Origin: a virus
Strand: one strand, 5' to 3'
IMG/VR virus record: IMGVR_UViG_3300028569_000019
Span: 1 to 64,000 of that record
DNA length: 64,000 nucleotides
Below the pieces are notes generated by a model. It had not been told where the DNA came from and did not search any database. It worked only from the letters and a program-made list of their open reading frames with translations. Made by a program: the position numbers and the translations under genes. Positions 25,354 to 34,122 of this stretch are shown here, in pieces; position 1 is the first letter of the stretch, and each line of letters begins with the position of its first letter.

Positions 25354-26844
25354 ATGTCAACCACCTGCAATTTAATACAACAAGTAAAAGTTAGTGATTT
25401 ATTAAGATATAATACACTAACAGCTAAAGATTTAATATTAACAATTGAATCTGGTTCGTCAAATGATCTATATTCTCGAAAGAGTACATTTGGCGATATT
25501 GTAACGTTTTTAAAATCGGTAACAGGTTCATACACAGGAAGTTTTTCAGGATCTGCAAAAACATTAAGCGGTAAATTTACAGGTAGTTTTACAGGCAGTT
25601 TCAAAGGAAAACATTCAGGCAGTTTTAGTGGTAATTTTAATGGCAGTAATACAGGCAGTTTCACTGGAAGTTTTAAAGGCTCGACCACAGGCAGATCCAA
25701 AACATCTGGATCATTGAGTGGCAGTTTTAGTGGTTATATATTGACCAAAAAAGCAAATGCTAGTGGTAGTTTTAGTGGAAGTTTGTATGGTACTATAATT
25801 AGTAAAAACTCTAAATTGACTGGTAGTTTCAATGGAACTTCAAGAGGTCGTTTTTCAGGAAGTGTTTCGGCTAGTATACAGGGTTATATCAGTGCGTCAA
25901 ATCATTATAATGCTAATAGAAAAGTAGCATTTTATGGTACAGCTAGTTGTGCTAAAACAGCATCTTATGCTTTAAATTCAGGTGGAAACATAACGGGTAC
26001 AGGTACTACCAATCAATTTTCATATTGGTCAGGAACAAGTGCATTGGGATCTACCAATTATATTGTAAGAAATAGTACTATTAATAATTTAGGTAGTATG
26101 CCTGCAGGTAGAATTACAGTTAATAACCCTTTACAATTTTCCGCTGTAGGCGAACAGATTATTCAAAACTCTTCATCTGGACAATCTATATCTGGATTGG
26201 GATTGCAAACTTCTAATAATTATTTAAGAGCCGCTGCTAATTTTGCAATTTATTATTCAGGATCTCATGTAAATACATCGGCTTTACCAGGCAGAGATGT
26301 AATTTGGCAATCAGGTAAATCTGGATGGGGAGTATTGGGTGTAAGACAAAGACTATTAAGTATAGGCAATATAGTAAGTTCTGATAATGTAAATGCTCAA
26401 TTGCACTTACATTTAAGCGGATCTACTGGTTGGCCAACAGGATACAATCCAAATTCAAATGTATTTTTGATCACATCGGGAAGTAGTCAGACCAAATTAT
26501 TACGTGTGAGTGGTAGCGGTCAGTTGGATGTAAGAGGTGATATAGTTGCACTATCCACATTCGCTTCGTCAGATATAAGACTCAAAGATAACATCAAACC
26601 TATAGAAAACGCTTTATCCAAAGTTAATCAGATAAATCCAATTGAATTTAATTGGAAATCAAATGGAAAACAAGATTTTGGTGTTAGTGCTCAACAAATC
26701 GAAGAACTATATCCTGACTTGGTAACTGAAAATATCGAGGGATATAAAGTTGTAAAGTATAATCCACTTATCGCATTGTTACTAAAATCTATTCAAGAAC
26801 TACACAAAGAAGTTCAAGAACTAAAAAATAATATCGAATCTTAA
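25354..26844 (+). CDS. Tail fibre with GSF repeats and Peptidase_S74 chaperone
   Basis: 496 residues. The N-terminal attachment domain (KVSDLLRYNTLTAKDLILTI) is shared with 24812. Residues 55-150 are a run of G-S-F-(S/T/K)-G repeats. The C-terminus is an intramolecular chaperone of the Peptidase_S74 type: FASSDIRLKDNIKPIENALS (about 404-423, with the Ser-Asp...Arg-x-Lys signature), FNWKSNGKQDFGVSAQQIEE, and a final coiled coil. Such domains fold trimeric fibres and then cut themselves off. This is probably a distal host-recognition fibre. Confidence 0.88.
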   Translation: MSTTCNLIQQVKVSDLLRYNTLTAKDLILTIESGSSNDLYSRKSTFGDIVTFLKSVTGSYTGSFSGSAKTLSGKFTGSFTGSFKGKHSGSFSGNFNGSNTGSFTGSFKGSTTGRSKTSGSLSGSFSGYILTKKANASGSFSGSLYGTIISKNSKLTGSFNGTSRGRFSGSVSASIQGYISASNHYNANRKVAFYGTASCAKTASYALNSGGNITGTGTTNQFSYWSGTSALGSTNYIVRNSTINNLGSMPAGRITVNNPLQFSAVGEQIIQNSSSGQSISGLGLQTSNNYLRAAANFAIYYSGSHVNTSALPGRDVIWQSGKSGWGVLGVRQRLLSIGNIVSSDNVNAQLHLHLSGSTGWPTGYNPNSNVFLITSGSSQTKLLRVSGSGQLDVRGDIVALSTFASSDIRLKDNIKPIENALSKVNQINPIEFNWKSNGKQDFGVSAQQIEELYPDLVTENIEGYKVVKYNPLIALLLKSIQELHKEVQELKNNIES

Positions 26845-26858
26845 TATATATAGGATAT

Positions 26859-28814
26859 ATGCCTGTCAATATATTAAACAGATTTGGCCCGTTGAGTTTC
26901 AAAAGCGAAACAAATAACAGCGAAAATCTTTCGATCAATAGTTTATTAAGTAACTTTTATAATCCAGGTTCAAATAACTTTTCTATATCACAAAGTTATT
27001 ATCAATTGGAAAATAGAATTGGCAATTCAAACTCCGATTCACGAACGATTAATATCACAAAAGCTTTAGGCGTTGGATTCATAAATAAAGACAATAGACG
27101 ACCAATAAAGTTTAGTGAATTTTATGGAGCTTCTTATATAAGTAGTTCGTTCAATGTAGCTGCGTCTACCGGTGTCGCTACTGTTAAAATTTATTCTCCA
27201 AGTGTAGTACAAAATAATAACTTTTTGACCAATAATATACAGGATAAAATTTATCAATACACATTATACTCTAAGTCAGATGTTACCACGCCTATTGTAG
27301 ATTCTGGATGGAATAAGATGTTTTCTTATGCTAAATCCGGTGATAATGTTGAATTATTTTATAATTTAGTTGATACAAAAGCGTATAAATTGGTTTCTAA
27401 AGATTGTTTGTCAAATGCATTTACATCTAGTATGTTCATAGGTACATGTGCAAGTGCAGTTGTTGATAATACAACATACACATACACAATGTCCGCATCA
27501 GATTTACCAACTGCGGCTTCTTTATTGTTTCAAACAATAAATAATGATAAAACGGCTAATGGATATACAAATGTCAAGATAACAGATTTGTCTAATATAT
27601 TGAATAACCTAAATAGTTTATTGCAAAATCCAAATATTACGACTTATAAATCAAGTGGACAACTTTTGCCAGTTATATCTTATAAAGACAATTTAGGATA
27701 CAATAGAACTTTGACTTTTGACGGATTGATTTTGCAAAAATCAGCCACACCGGATGGTTCACTTGGATATTTTTACACTGGATTGGTAACCGCTACTAGT
27801 TCGGGCGGAACAAATCCTACATATGCATATTCTTTTGAAAATACATCTACATTTGGTCAAATTGCACTTTACATTTTAGGCACTCAAGATTCAAGCTCGA
27901 CATCGTGTGCGACATCACCAACACTGGTTGGTAATTTTCCAACCAATATTTCGTTTACAGGCCCAAGATGTGGTTATTTAGATTGTGGTGATGGTTATAC
28001 TCAACCAGTGTGTAATCCAACTTCTACCACTCAAATAAAACATAGTGGTAGCTTCATAATCACGAATAATAACAATGCAGAGATGTTAGCCACTATCAGT
28101 CCAACTTGGACTAACTTGGATGGAACTCCTTTAAATTCGTTAATTAGTACCGTTAATTTTACCCCAACCGGTATGTTTTCTGTTTCGGCTAACAGTACAC
28201 GTAAAATTAGTATTGGTTTTGGGTTGTCTAATTATCAAAATACACTTCAACCAAAAACATTTACAGCTAAAGGTTCAGTTAATTTAACCTTACCATTAGG
28301 GTATTCTCCGCAATCGCAAAATTGTGAAATTATAGCTAATTTTGATAAAAATTCGTGTGTGATTTCACCAGTAACGCCTCCTGTAGTTACGCCTGTAACA
28401 AGTAATTTAGGATGTATAAGTTATAATCCTAGTATGCTTGAAAGTTGGACGCAAATAAAACTTAGAACGGTGGTAACAATTGCGTATAAAACTGGTACAT
28501 CAGCTGATAAAACTTTTGCCAAAGCAGTTGTTAATGCTTTGCCAAATTCAGGATGTACACTACCAACAAGTATAACACAAGATGGTTATTCAGTCAGTAT
28601 CAATTGGATTTTGGATCCTGCGGGTGGACAAGAATATGTGTGTACACCAGGCACATCAGGTCAATTTTCAGGCACTTATACAGTTGAAACAACAAATTCC
28701 ATATTAGGAAGTGCAAATTTTTATATATTGTTCTTAAGAAAAAACAATAATAATGTAGACGCTGAAAGTTACATTAATTTGTGTCAAACAGGCGGAGTTT
28801 CGTCGGTTGGATAA
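26859..28814 (+). CDS. Large virion protein, probably fibre-associated
   Basis: 651 residues. N-terminus PVNILNRFGPLSFKSETNNS, then a segment with IKFSEFYGAS (about 86-95) that I have seen at the start of structural proteins in similar phages. The body is beta-rich with about a dozen Cys scattered through residues 180-640, some close together (CGYLDCGDGYTQPVC), unusual for a cytoplasmic phage protein and suggestive of metal or disulfide stabilisation. It ends the fibre cluster. No enzyme motif. Confidence 0.65.
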   Translation: MPVNILNRFGPLSFKSETNNSENLSINSLLSNFYNPGSNNFSISQSYYQLENRIGNSNSDSRTINITKALGVGFINKDNRRPIKFSEFYGASYISSSFNVAASTGVATVKIYSPSVVQNNNFLTNNIQDKIYQYTLYSKSDVTTPIVDSGWNKMFSYAKSGDNVELFYNLVDTKAYKLVSKDCLSNAFTSSMFIGTCASAVVDNTTYTYTMSASDLPTAASLLFQTINNDKTANGYTNVKITDLSNILNNLNSLLQNPNITTYKSSGQLLPVISYKDNLGYNRTLTFDGLILQKSATPDGSLGYFYTGLVTATSSGGTNPTYAYSFENTSTFGQIALYILGTQDSSSTSCATSPTLVGNFPTNISFTGPRCGYLDCGDGYTQPVCNPTSTTQIKHSGSFIITNNNNAEMLATISPTWTNLDGTPLNSLISTVNFTPTGMFSVSANSTRKISIGFGLSNYQNTLQPKTFTAKGSVNLTLPLGYSPQSQNCEIIANFDKNSCVISPVTPPVVTPVTSNLGCISYNPSMLESWTQIKLRTVVTIAYKTGTSADKTFAKAVVNALPNSGCTLPTSITQDGYSVSINWILDPAGGQEYVCTPGTSGQFSGTYTVETTNSILGSANFYILFLRKNNNNVDAESYINLCQTGGVSSVG

Positions 28815-28820
28815 AAAATA

Positions 28821-28851
28821 TTGACATTTTTCTGAATTTATGTCATATATA
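28821..28851 (+). promoter_or_regulatory. Possible sigma70 promoter before hsp20
   Basis: TTGACA at 28821-28826, followed 17-19 nt later by the AT-rich TATATA region (28846-28851). The spacing is slightly long. The 95-nt leader that follows includes a CACTATAGTG palindrome and an AAAGG Shine-Dalgarno. Confidence 0.45.
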
Positions 28852-28946
28852 TTCTTGAATGACACAGATGTGTTATTCACTATAGTGCTCGAGTGAGGCT
28901 ATTAGGTTAATAAGTTCAATAGAATTATTAAAAGAAAGGTAAATAT

Positions 28947-29429
28947 ATGTCAGTAATTAAATATAGTCCGTTTGCATTGCGACACATTGATCGTGATGAG
29001 TTTTTAACACCATTTGACCGCGTATTCGATGAAGTATTTGCGGCACATTTCCCAGAACTAAATAAAGAGTTAGGTGTTGGTTTTTTTGAAAAACAAAGTT
29101 ATCCCCGTGTAGATGTTGTTGATTACAATGACCGTGTAGAAATTCTAGCTGAAATTCCTGGTCTATCCAAAGATGAAGTATCTGTGGATGTACAAGAGAA
29201 CGTGCTTACCATTAGTGGTCAAAAGATTAAAAATGTCGATGGTAGAGAATCAACTGGAAAGTATATTCGTAGGGAGTTGAAACATAGTAGCTTTAAACGA
29301 AGTTTTACTTTGGGAGATCAAATCGATAGAAACAATCCTAGTGCAAAGTTTGAAAATGGGTTGTTGAAGGTGACTTTATCAAAGGTCAAACCAACAATTC
29401 CTGAAACCAAGAAAGTAAAGATTGATTAA
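28947..29429 (+). CDS. Small heat-shock protein (Hsp20/alpha-crystallin)
   Basis: 160 residues, a normal length. The alpha-crystallin domain spans about 50-140: PRVDVVDYNDRVEILAEIPG, LSKDEVSVDVQENVLTISGQ, YIRRELKHSSFKRSFTL, and AKFENGLLKVTLSK, with the G-L-L-x-V/I-x-L closing motif. The C-terminal PTIPETKKV contains the I-x-P type tail used in oligomer assembly. Hsp20 genes are standard in cyanophage-like T4 relatives, where they may protect virion proteins. It has a Shine-Dalgarno (AAAGG) and a strong terminator, so it forms its own transcription unit. Confidence 0.95.
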   Translation: MSVIKYSPFALRHIDRDEFLTPFDRVFDEVFAAHFPELNKELGVGFFEKQSYPRVDVVDYNDRVEILAEIPGLSKDEVSVDVQENVLTISGQKIKNVDGRESTGKYIRRELKHSSFKRSFTLGDQIDRNNPSAKFENGLLKVTLSKVKPTIPETKKVKID

Positions 29430-29449
29430 TAATCAGTCAAGGTTATATT

Positions 29450-29480
29450 AACCCCGCCATTAAATTGGCGGGGTTTTTTA
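29450..29480 (+). terminator. Rho-independent terminator
   Basis: AACCCCGCCA/TGGCGGGGTT 10-bp stem followed by TTTTT. Confidence 0.95.
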
Positions 29481-29488
29481 TTTCTATC

Positions 29489-29496
29489 TATTTATA
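29489..29496 (+). promoter_or_regulatory. Putative late promoter box
   Basis: TATTTATA ending 3 nt before the ATG at 29500. Confidence 0.5.
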
Positions 29497-29499
29497 GAT

Positions 29500-30543
29500 A
29501 TGATAAAATTTCATCATTTGGTAATAGCAACATCTTTTTTAATTGCAGGATGTGCTGCGTATTTCAGTGTATATGGTATTGGATTGTTATTTTCAGGCGC
29601 AACCATCGCAGCTATGATTATGGCTGGATCTTTAGAACTCGGAAAGTTGGTAACAACTAGTTGGTTATTTAGATACTGGAATAAAGTCAATTTTCTAATG
29701 AAGACATATATGATAATTGCAGTATTTGCATTGATGGCTATAACATCATTGGGTGTATTTGGATTTTTAACTGCTGCTTTTCAAAAATCATCATTAGAAA
29801 CCGAATTGTCATTGAATAAAATTTCTACATTAGAGTCTCAAAAAAAAGAAGAGATTAATAAGATCGAATCCACAAAAAAATCTATAGAAAAACTCTATGC
29901 GTTAAGAAATAGTCAAGAAAATAGATTAAATGAAGTACTCACAAACGCATTAATCGCTCGTAATCCAATTCAACTACAAAATATTCAAAATCAAATTAAC
30001 GATCAAATCACAGATCTTAACAAACAGTTAGAAAACGAAAATGACAAAATTAAAACCTATAGTGCTAAATCTACATCTATAGACGATGATATTTTCAAGT
30101 TGAAAGTGGATAATAGTCAGAAAAAAGACATTACAACCTTTAAATTCGTAGCGGATCAATTTAGTACAACCATTCAAAACGTAGTGAAATGGTTTATTGT
30201 AGTACTTATTACAGTATTTGATCCACTCGCCGTTGTACTATTATTGGCATATAATATAAGCACGAATAAAATTTATTCAGAAGATGACAAAAATTACGAA
30301 TTGTATAAAAAACAAGAAAAGCCTACTGATGAATCTAACGTTGATCCAATTGCACCAACTCAAACCGTAGTGGAAAAAATTGTTGAGAAGCCTGTTGAGG
30401 TTGAAAAGATAGTGGAAAAAATTATTGAAAAACCAGTTGAAGTTGAGAAAATAGTTGAGAAGCCTGTTGAGGTTGAAAAGATAGTGGAGAAAATAGTCGC
30501 GCGAAAAGGCAAGGCGGGAGTAAGAGGAATGTTTAGTTTTTAA
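29500..30543 (+). CDS. Multi-pass membrane coiled-coil protein with EKIVEKPVEV repeats
   Basis: 347 residues. Transmembrane segments at about 5-25, 27-47 and 67-90, then a coiled coil (about 95-200, KISTLESQKKEEINKIESTK), and another transmembrane stretch (WFIVVLITVFDPLAVVLLLA, about 229-248). The C-terminal tail is a tandem repeat of VEKIVEKPVEVEKIVEK-type units (about 287-335). Similar membrane proteins occur near the late sigma gene in environmental T4-like phages, but the function is unknown to me. Tail repeats of this kind vary in number by slippage. Confidence 0.75.
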   Translation: MIKFHHLVIATSFLIAGCAAYFSVYGIGLLFSGATIAAMIMAGSLELGKLVTTSWLFRYWNKVNFLMKTYMIIAVFALMAITSLGVFGFLTAAFQKSSLETELSLNKISTLESQKKEEINKIESTKKSIEKLYALRNSQENRLNEVLTNALIARNPIQLQNIQNQINDQITDLNKQLENENDKIKTYSAKSTSIDDDIFKLKVDNSQKKDITTFKFVADQFSTTIQNVVKWFIVVLITVFDPLAVVLLLAYNISTNKIYSEDDKNYELYKKQEKPTDESNVDPIAPTQTVVEKIVEKPVEVEKIVEKIIEKPVEVEKIVEKPVEVEKIVEKIVARKGKAGVRGMFSF

Positions 30544-30590
30544 CAATTAAAATAATTCTTTTATAATTTTGTAGTCGGTTCATATATATG

Positions 30591-30598
30591 TACTTATA
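30591..30598 (+). promoter_or_regulatory. Putative late promoter box (TACTTATA)
   Basis: TACTTATA ending 3 nt before the ATG at 30602. Confidence 0.45.
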
Positions 30599-30601
30599 AG
30601 T

Positions 30602-30745
30602 ATGGATGAAACTGAACTTAAAGAATTGTATAAATTGATCAAAAGATCATACGACGAATCGTGTTGGAAAACCTTGAATGACGCTTTAGATTATATTTCG
30701 GAATTTGTGGAAGTGGACGAAGAACTACCTACAGACAATGATTGA
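30602..30745 (+). CDS. Small acidic protein
   Basis: 47 residues (MDETELKELYKLIKRSYDES start), acidic C-terminus (EFVEVDEELPTDND). Predicted helical. It has its own late-type box, and its end overlaps the start of the next gene by 8 nt, so the two are translated together. No family recognised. Confidence 0.55.
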   Translation: MDETELKELYKLIKRSYDESCWKTLNDALDYISEFVEVDEELPTDND

Positions 30746-31019
30746 AATTTTGTTATTAATATTACTGTTTGCATCAGTATCGGTTAATGTGTTTTTATTA
30801 ATCACACTAAAAAAGTTATTTAGCCAGGTTGATATCTTAGAAGACTGGATAATAAACTTTAAAAAATCTGTAGAAAATACTTTTAATAAATTGAAAGACA
30901 TTGATAACCGTGGTATCTTTGAAAAAGATGACGACGTTGGTTTTCTTTTTTCCGATTTAAAACAAATAATCGAATCTTTAAATAAAAAGGTAAAAGAAGA
31001 AGAAACCGATAACGTTTGA
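30738..31019 (+). CDS. Small membrane-anchored protein
   Basis: 93 residues from ATG 30738. An earlier in-frame ATG at 30705 would overlap the previous gene by 41 nt and spoil the hydrophobic N-terminus. Residues 1-28 form a transmembrane anchor (MIEILLLILLFASVSVNVFL); the rest is a charged helix (KKSVENTFNKLKDIDNRGIF). Function unknown. The sigma factor gene starts 13 nt later. Confidence 0.6.
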   Translation: MIEILLLILLFASVSVNVFLLITLKKLFSQVDILEDWIINFKKSVENTFNKLKDIDNRGIFEKDDDVGFLFSDLKQIIESLNKKVKEEETDNV

Positions 31020-31032
31020 TATTATTACTTGA

Positions 31033-32043
31033 ATGAAACAAACAAAAAAAAGTAAAGTCGCAAATAAAAAAACGACTAAAGTAGTAAAAGTTAAAAAACG
31101 TAAAATTACTTCTATGGTAAAAAGTGTTGATAAAAAAATCAAAAAGCCAACTAAGATAACATCTTTTAAAAAGATAGTTAAAAATGAAACACCTAAAAAA
31201 AATAAAAAACTAAAATTAGATATTACGTATGAATCTAAGAAGATATCTGAGATAACAGTTCCAAGAAATATTACAGATAAAGATATAATAGTAATCAATG
31301 ATTTAAATGCTATTAATAAAGAAGTAGAAGAGTTAACAGACGTAAGAAAAAAACGTCGTGGTAGAAACAAGAAAGAAAAGATTTATTTTTCTAAAAAAAC
31401 TGAAGAAGCAATTGTTGAATATAATTTAGAATCAGATATTGCAAAGAGAAATGAAATATATGAGAATCGTATAAAGTACAGTTTTGACAAATTAGTTGAG
31501 AACATATTCAATACATTCAAATTCACTTATTTTGATAATAGTCCATTAGAAATTCAAAAAGAAACTGTAACGCATTTGGTTTCAAATATGCATAAATTTG
31601 AAGCCGGTAAAGGTAAAGCTTTTAGTTATTTCAGTATTGTAGCCAAAAACTATTTGATATTTCATAATAATAACAATTATAAACGATTCAATCAACACGT
31701 AGACATTAGTGAAACTCCAGGAGAAGATGGTGTCTGTTTACAAACAGAAGACGCTCATCATAAGACTATTCAAACCCAAGAGTTTATGAAATTGTTAATT
31801 AATTACTGGGAAAAAAATATAACAAAGATATTCACCAAACAAAAAGATCTTAATATAGCATATGCGGTAATCGAATTATTTCGTAGTAGCGATAGAATAG
31901 AGAATTTTAATAAAAAAACACTGTATCTTTATATCAGAGAATTGAGTAATTGTAAAACACAACAAATTACTAAAATCATTAATAAGATGAAATCCTATCA
32001 AAATGTAGTTATGAAAAATTACATAGACAGTGGTAAAGTATAA
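31033..32043 (+). CDS. 55: Late sigma factor, T4 gp55-like
   Basis: 336 residues, much longer than T4 gp55 (185). The first 115 residues are an unusually Lys-rich extension (KKSKVANKKTTKVVKVKKRK), probably disordered and able to bind nucleic acid. The sigma domain follows: IVEYNLESDIAKRNEIYENR, FDKLVENIFNTFKF, then KGKAFSYFSIVAKNYLIFHN (about 198-217), matching region 2 of phage late sigma factors. T4 gp55 directs host RNA polymerase to late promoters; this protein is the best candidate to read the TA(T/C)TTAT boxes of the window. A terminator follows. Confidence 0.88.
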   Translation: MKQTKKSKVANKKTTKVVKVKKRKITSMVKSVDKKIKKPTKITSFKKIVKNETPKKNKKLKLDITYESKKISEITVPRNITDKDIIVINDLNAINKEVEELTDVRKKRRGRNKKEKIYFSKKTEEAIVEYNLESDIAKRNEIYENRIKYSFDKLVENIFNTFKFTYFDNSPLEIQKETVTHLVSNMHKFEAGKGKAFSYFSIVAKNYLIFHNNNNYKRFNQHVDISETPGEDGVCLQTEDAHHKTIQTQEFMKLLINYWEKNITKIFTKQKDLNIAYAVIELFRSSDRIENFNKKTLYLYIRELSNCKTQQITKIINKMKSYQNVVMKNYIDSGKV

Positions 32044-32060
32044 CACAAAACAAAACAAAT

Positions 32061-32086
32061 AAACCACTCCAAACGGAGTGGTTTTT
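32061..32086 (+). terminator. Rho-independent terminator
   Basis: AAACCACTCC-AAAC-GGAGTGGTTT stem followed by TTT. Confidence 0.9.
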
Positions 32087-32087
32087 C

Positions 32088-32095
32088 TATTTATA
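32088..32095 (+). promoter_or_regulatory. Putative late promoter box for the baseplate operon
   Basis: TATTTATA ending 5 nt before the ATG at 32101, the first gene of the tightly packed baseplate run. Confidence 0.55.
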
Positions 32096-32100
32096 GATAT

Positions 32101-32442
32101 ATGGACTTAAATTTTGAAATTTACAAAGGAAAGAATTTTTCGGGTCTTTGTAAGGACATAGTGAAAAATTCCGAGAGCAAAAAGGATCAGATTGATATTC
32201 TGATATCAGAGTTACGAAGCTTGATAAAAACCATCAATGATGCTACCATCATCGTTCCTATGATCAAAGATTATTACGATGTAGGCATCAAAAACGACGA
32301 ACAATTGGTTAAATTAGCCGCTGTTGTACAACGTTTAGTAGCTAAAGGCGAAGCTAGTGGTGAAGGAACTTCTATGGTTTTAAGTGAAGACGAACGTAAA
32401 CAATTGATGGATGAAGTTATAACAATCAGTAAAGGTGAATAA
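32101..32442 (+). CDS. Conserved small protein at the head of the baseplate operon
   Basis: 113 residues, mainly helical (IVKNSESKKDQIDILISELR, VQRLVAKGEASGEGTSMVLS). No named family. Its place directly before the spike-type protein, 1 nt away, suggests a baseplate or chaperone role (inference). Confidence 0.65.
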   Translation: MDLNFEIYKGKNFSGLCKDIVKNSESKKDQIDILISELRSLIKTINDATIIVPMIKDYYDVGIKNDEQLVKLAAVVQRLVAKGEASGEGTSMVLSEDERKQLMDEVITISKGE

Positions 32443-32443
32443 T

Positions 32444-34120
32444 ATGGTAAGCACGGACATATCTAAATCAAATAAATCTCCTCAACTAAATGATCAACAA
32501 ATAAAAGATTTGGTTGATGTTCGTTCACCCATACAACTTGCTGTAGTAGTCGATGTAATTTTTGATGAAACTCATATAAAATTACAAGATGCTTATAAAC
32601 AAAAAATAAATCCACAAACCGTTCCGCTTAATTATAAAAATGAAGCCGCAAATGAAAATGATGTGGATTTTTCTTATATAGGCCGAGCTAAAGTAAGAAT
32701 ATTATCTCAAGAAAAAAAGTCATCGGTCGAAAAATTACCTTGGGCTATACCACTTGAACAAACTATCACACAATATCCATTGGTCAATGAATTGGTATTG
32801 GTACAAAAGGTTGGAAACAATTATTACTATAGCAAACCATTAAACAAATTCAATTTCCCCAATAATATCGATTATACAGTTGAAACCGTATATAGCGAAA
32901 ATGGAAAGCCAGCTGTACCTTTTTATTTTGATGGTACTAGAGCAACTTATACATCTGCTCCAATTTATTCAAAGTACAATAATATAGGATACGTAGGACA
33001 ATATTTCATTTCAAATCCATTTATAAGATTGGTTAAGAAAAATGAAGGTGACACTGTAATAGAAAGTAGATTTGGTCAATCAATTCGATTTAGTGCATAT
33101 GATGATAACAGACAAAATGATAAAGGTGTATATCCATCTTACGATTTAAATGGCAATTTATTGAAAGACTCAAGCGGCGGTGGATATGGTAATCCTAAAG
33201 TTACTATTAGAAATAGACAACGAAATATTGCTTTGGATGAACCGCAACAATTACACCCTAAGTTACCACCTATTCCTAAAATTACACCTATTGAAAAGAA
33301 TTTCGGTGGTCAAATACAAGAAGATATTAATAACGATGGATCCACTATTCAGTTAACAAGTGGCAGAACATCGAGCGATTGGAAAACTACAGTTTATAAA
33401 AGTACATTTGGCAAAACATCAAATGGAGAGCCAACTGAAGAACAAGTAAGATTCAATCCAAAAAATTCCACTCCATTTGTATTTCCAACTTTAAACGGCG
33501 ATCAAATCGTAATAAATACTGATAGATTGGTGCTGAGTAGTAGATTTGCAGAAACACTACATTTTAGTAAAAAACGTTATGCCGTAACTACTGATAGCGA
33601 ATACACAGTAGACGCTAATGATAATGTAGTTATAACTACAAATAACACTGCTACTATAAATGCTCCACAAATATTTTTGGGTCAATATGGTGAAACTAAT
33701 GAACCAGCATTATTGGGTCAAACAACTGTAGATTGGATGTATGATCTTTGTAATTGGTTATTGGATCACGTTCACTGGCATCATCACGTACACCCACATC
33801 CTCATACACATCCTAGATCAGGTGCTGCCACTCCAGAAAATACAAAGGATGCTAATCCGGATCAAACGCAAATACCAGTACAACAAATTAAACTACAATT
33901 ATTAAGAGATAATTTACACAAGACACTAAGTAGACGAGTATTCGTTACTGGAGGCGGTTATGCGCCTGGCAGTAACGGAGTTAAACCAACTGGAAGTGGC
34001 GGAGAGTGTAAAGATCCAGTAGTAATTAATACAGTTACAGGAGCTGGAGTTGTCGGTGATTTCAAAGGTAGAAATCGTCGTGAAGGTCCAGTACAAGTTG
34101 AATTTGAATTTGAGAATTAA
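32444..34120 (+). CDS. Baseplate hub/spike protein (gp5-like position), His-rich
   Basis: 558 residues from ATG 32444; an in-frame GTG at 32435 would overlap the previous gene, and neighbours start 1-3 nt after stops. Residues 75-130 (YIGRAKVRILSQEKKSSVEK, PLVNELVLVQKVGNNYYYSK) resemble the OB-like start of phage hub proteins. A beta-rich core with FGQSIRFSAYDDN follows. Residues about 437-458 hold HVHWHHHVHPHPHTHPR, at least nine His, of the sort that binds a metal at spike tips. No lysozyme domain is seen, unlike T4 gp5. Confidence 0.7.
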   Translation: MVSTDISKSNKSPQLNDQQIKDLVDVRSPIQLAVVVDVIFDETHIKLQDAYKQKINPQTVPLNYKNEAANENDVDFSYIGRAKVRILSQEKKSSVEKLPWAIPLEQTITQYPLVNELVLVQKVGNNYYYSKPLNKFNFPNNIDYTVETVYSENGKPAVPFYFDGTRATYTSAPIYSKYNNIGYVGQYFISNPFIRLVKKNEGDTVIESRFGQSIRFSAYDDNRQNDKGVYPSYDLNGNLLKDSSGGGYGNPKVTIRNRQRNIALDEPQQLHPKLPPIPKITPIEKNFGGQIQEDINNDGSTIQLTSGRTSSDWKTTVYKSTFGKTSNGEPTEEQVRFNPKNSTPFVFPTLNGDQIVINTDRLVLSSRFAETLHFSKKRYAVTTDSEYTVDANDNVVITTNNTATINAPQIFLGQYGETNEPALLGQTTVDWMYDLCNWLLDHVHWHHHVHPHPHTHPRSGAATPENTKDANPDQTQIPVQQIKLQLLRDNLHKTLSRRVFVTGGGYAPGSNGVKPTGSGGECKDPVVINTVTGAGVVGDFKGRNRREGPVQVEFEFEN

Positions 34121-34122
34121 TT

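Noticed and set aside
25329-25700. Minus-strand ORF with K-L-P repeats
   Set aside because: Antisense of the GSF fibre repeats.
25550-25880. Gly-Ser-Phe coding repeats considered as a CRISPR-like or DNA repeat array
   Set aside because: Repeats are in frame, variable and of codon-multiple length; they encode fibre repeats, with no constant repeat/spacer structure.
30277-30546. Minus-strand ORF with FNLNRLLN-type repeats
   Set aside because: Antisense of the VEKIVEKPVEV repeats; no start signals.
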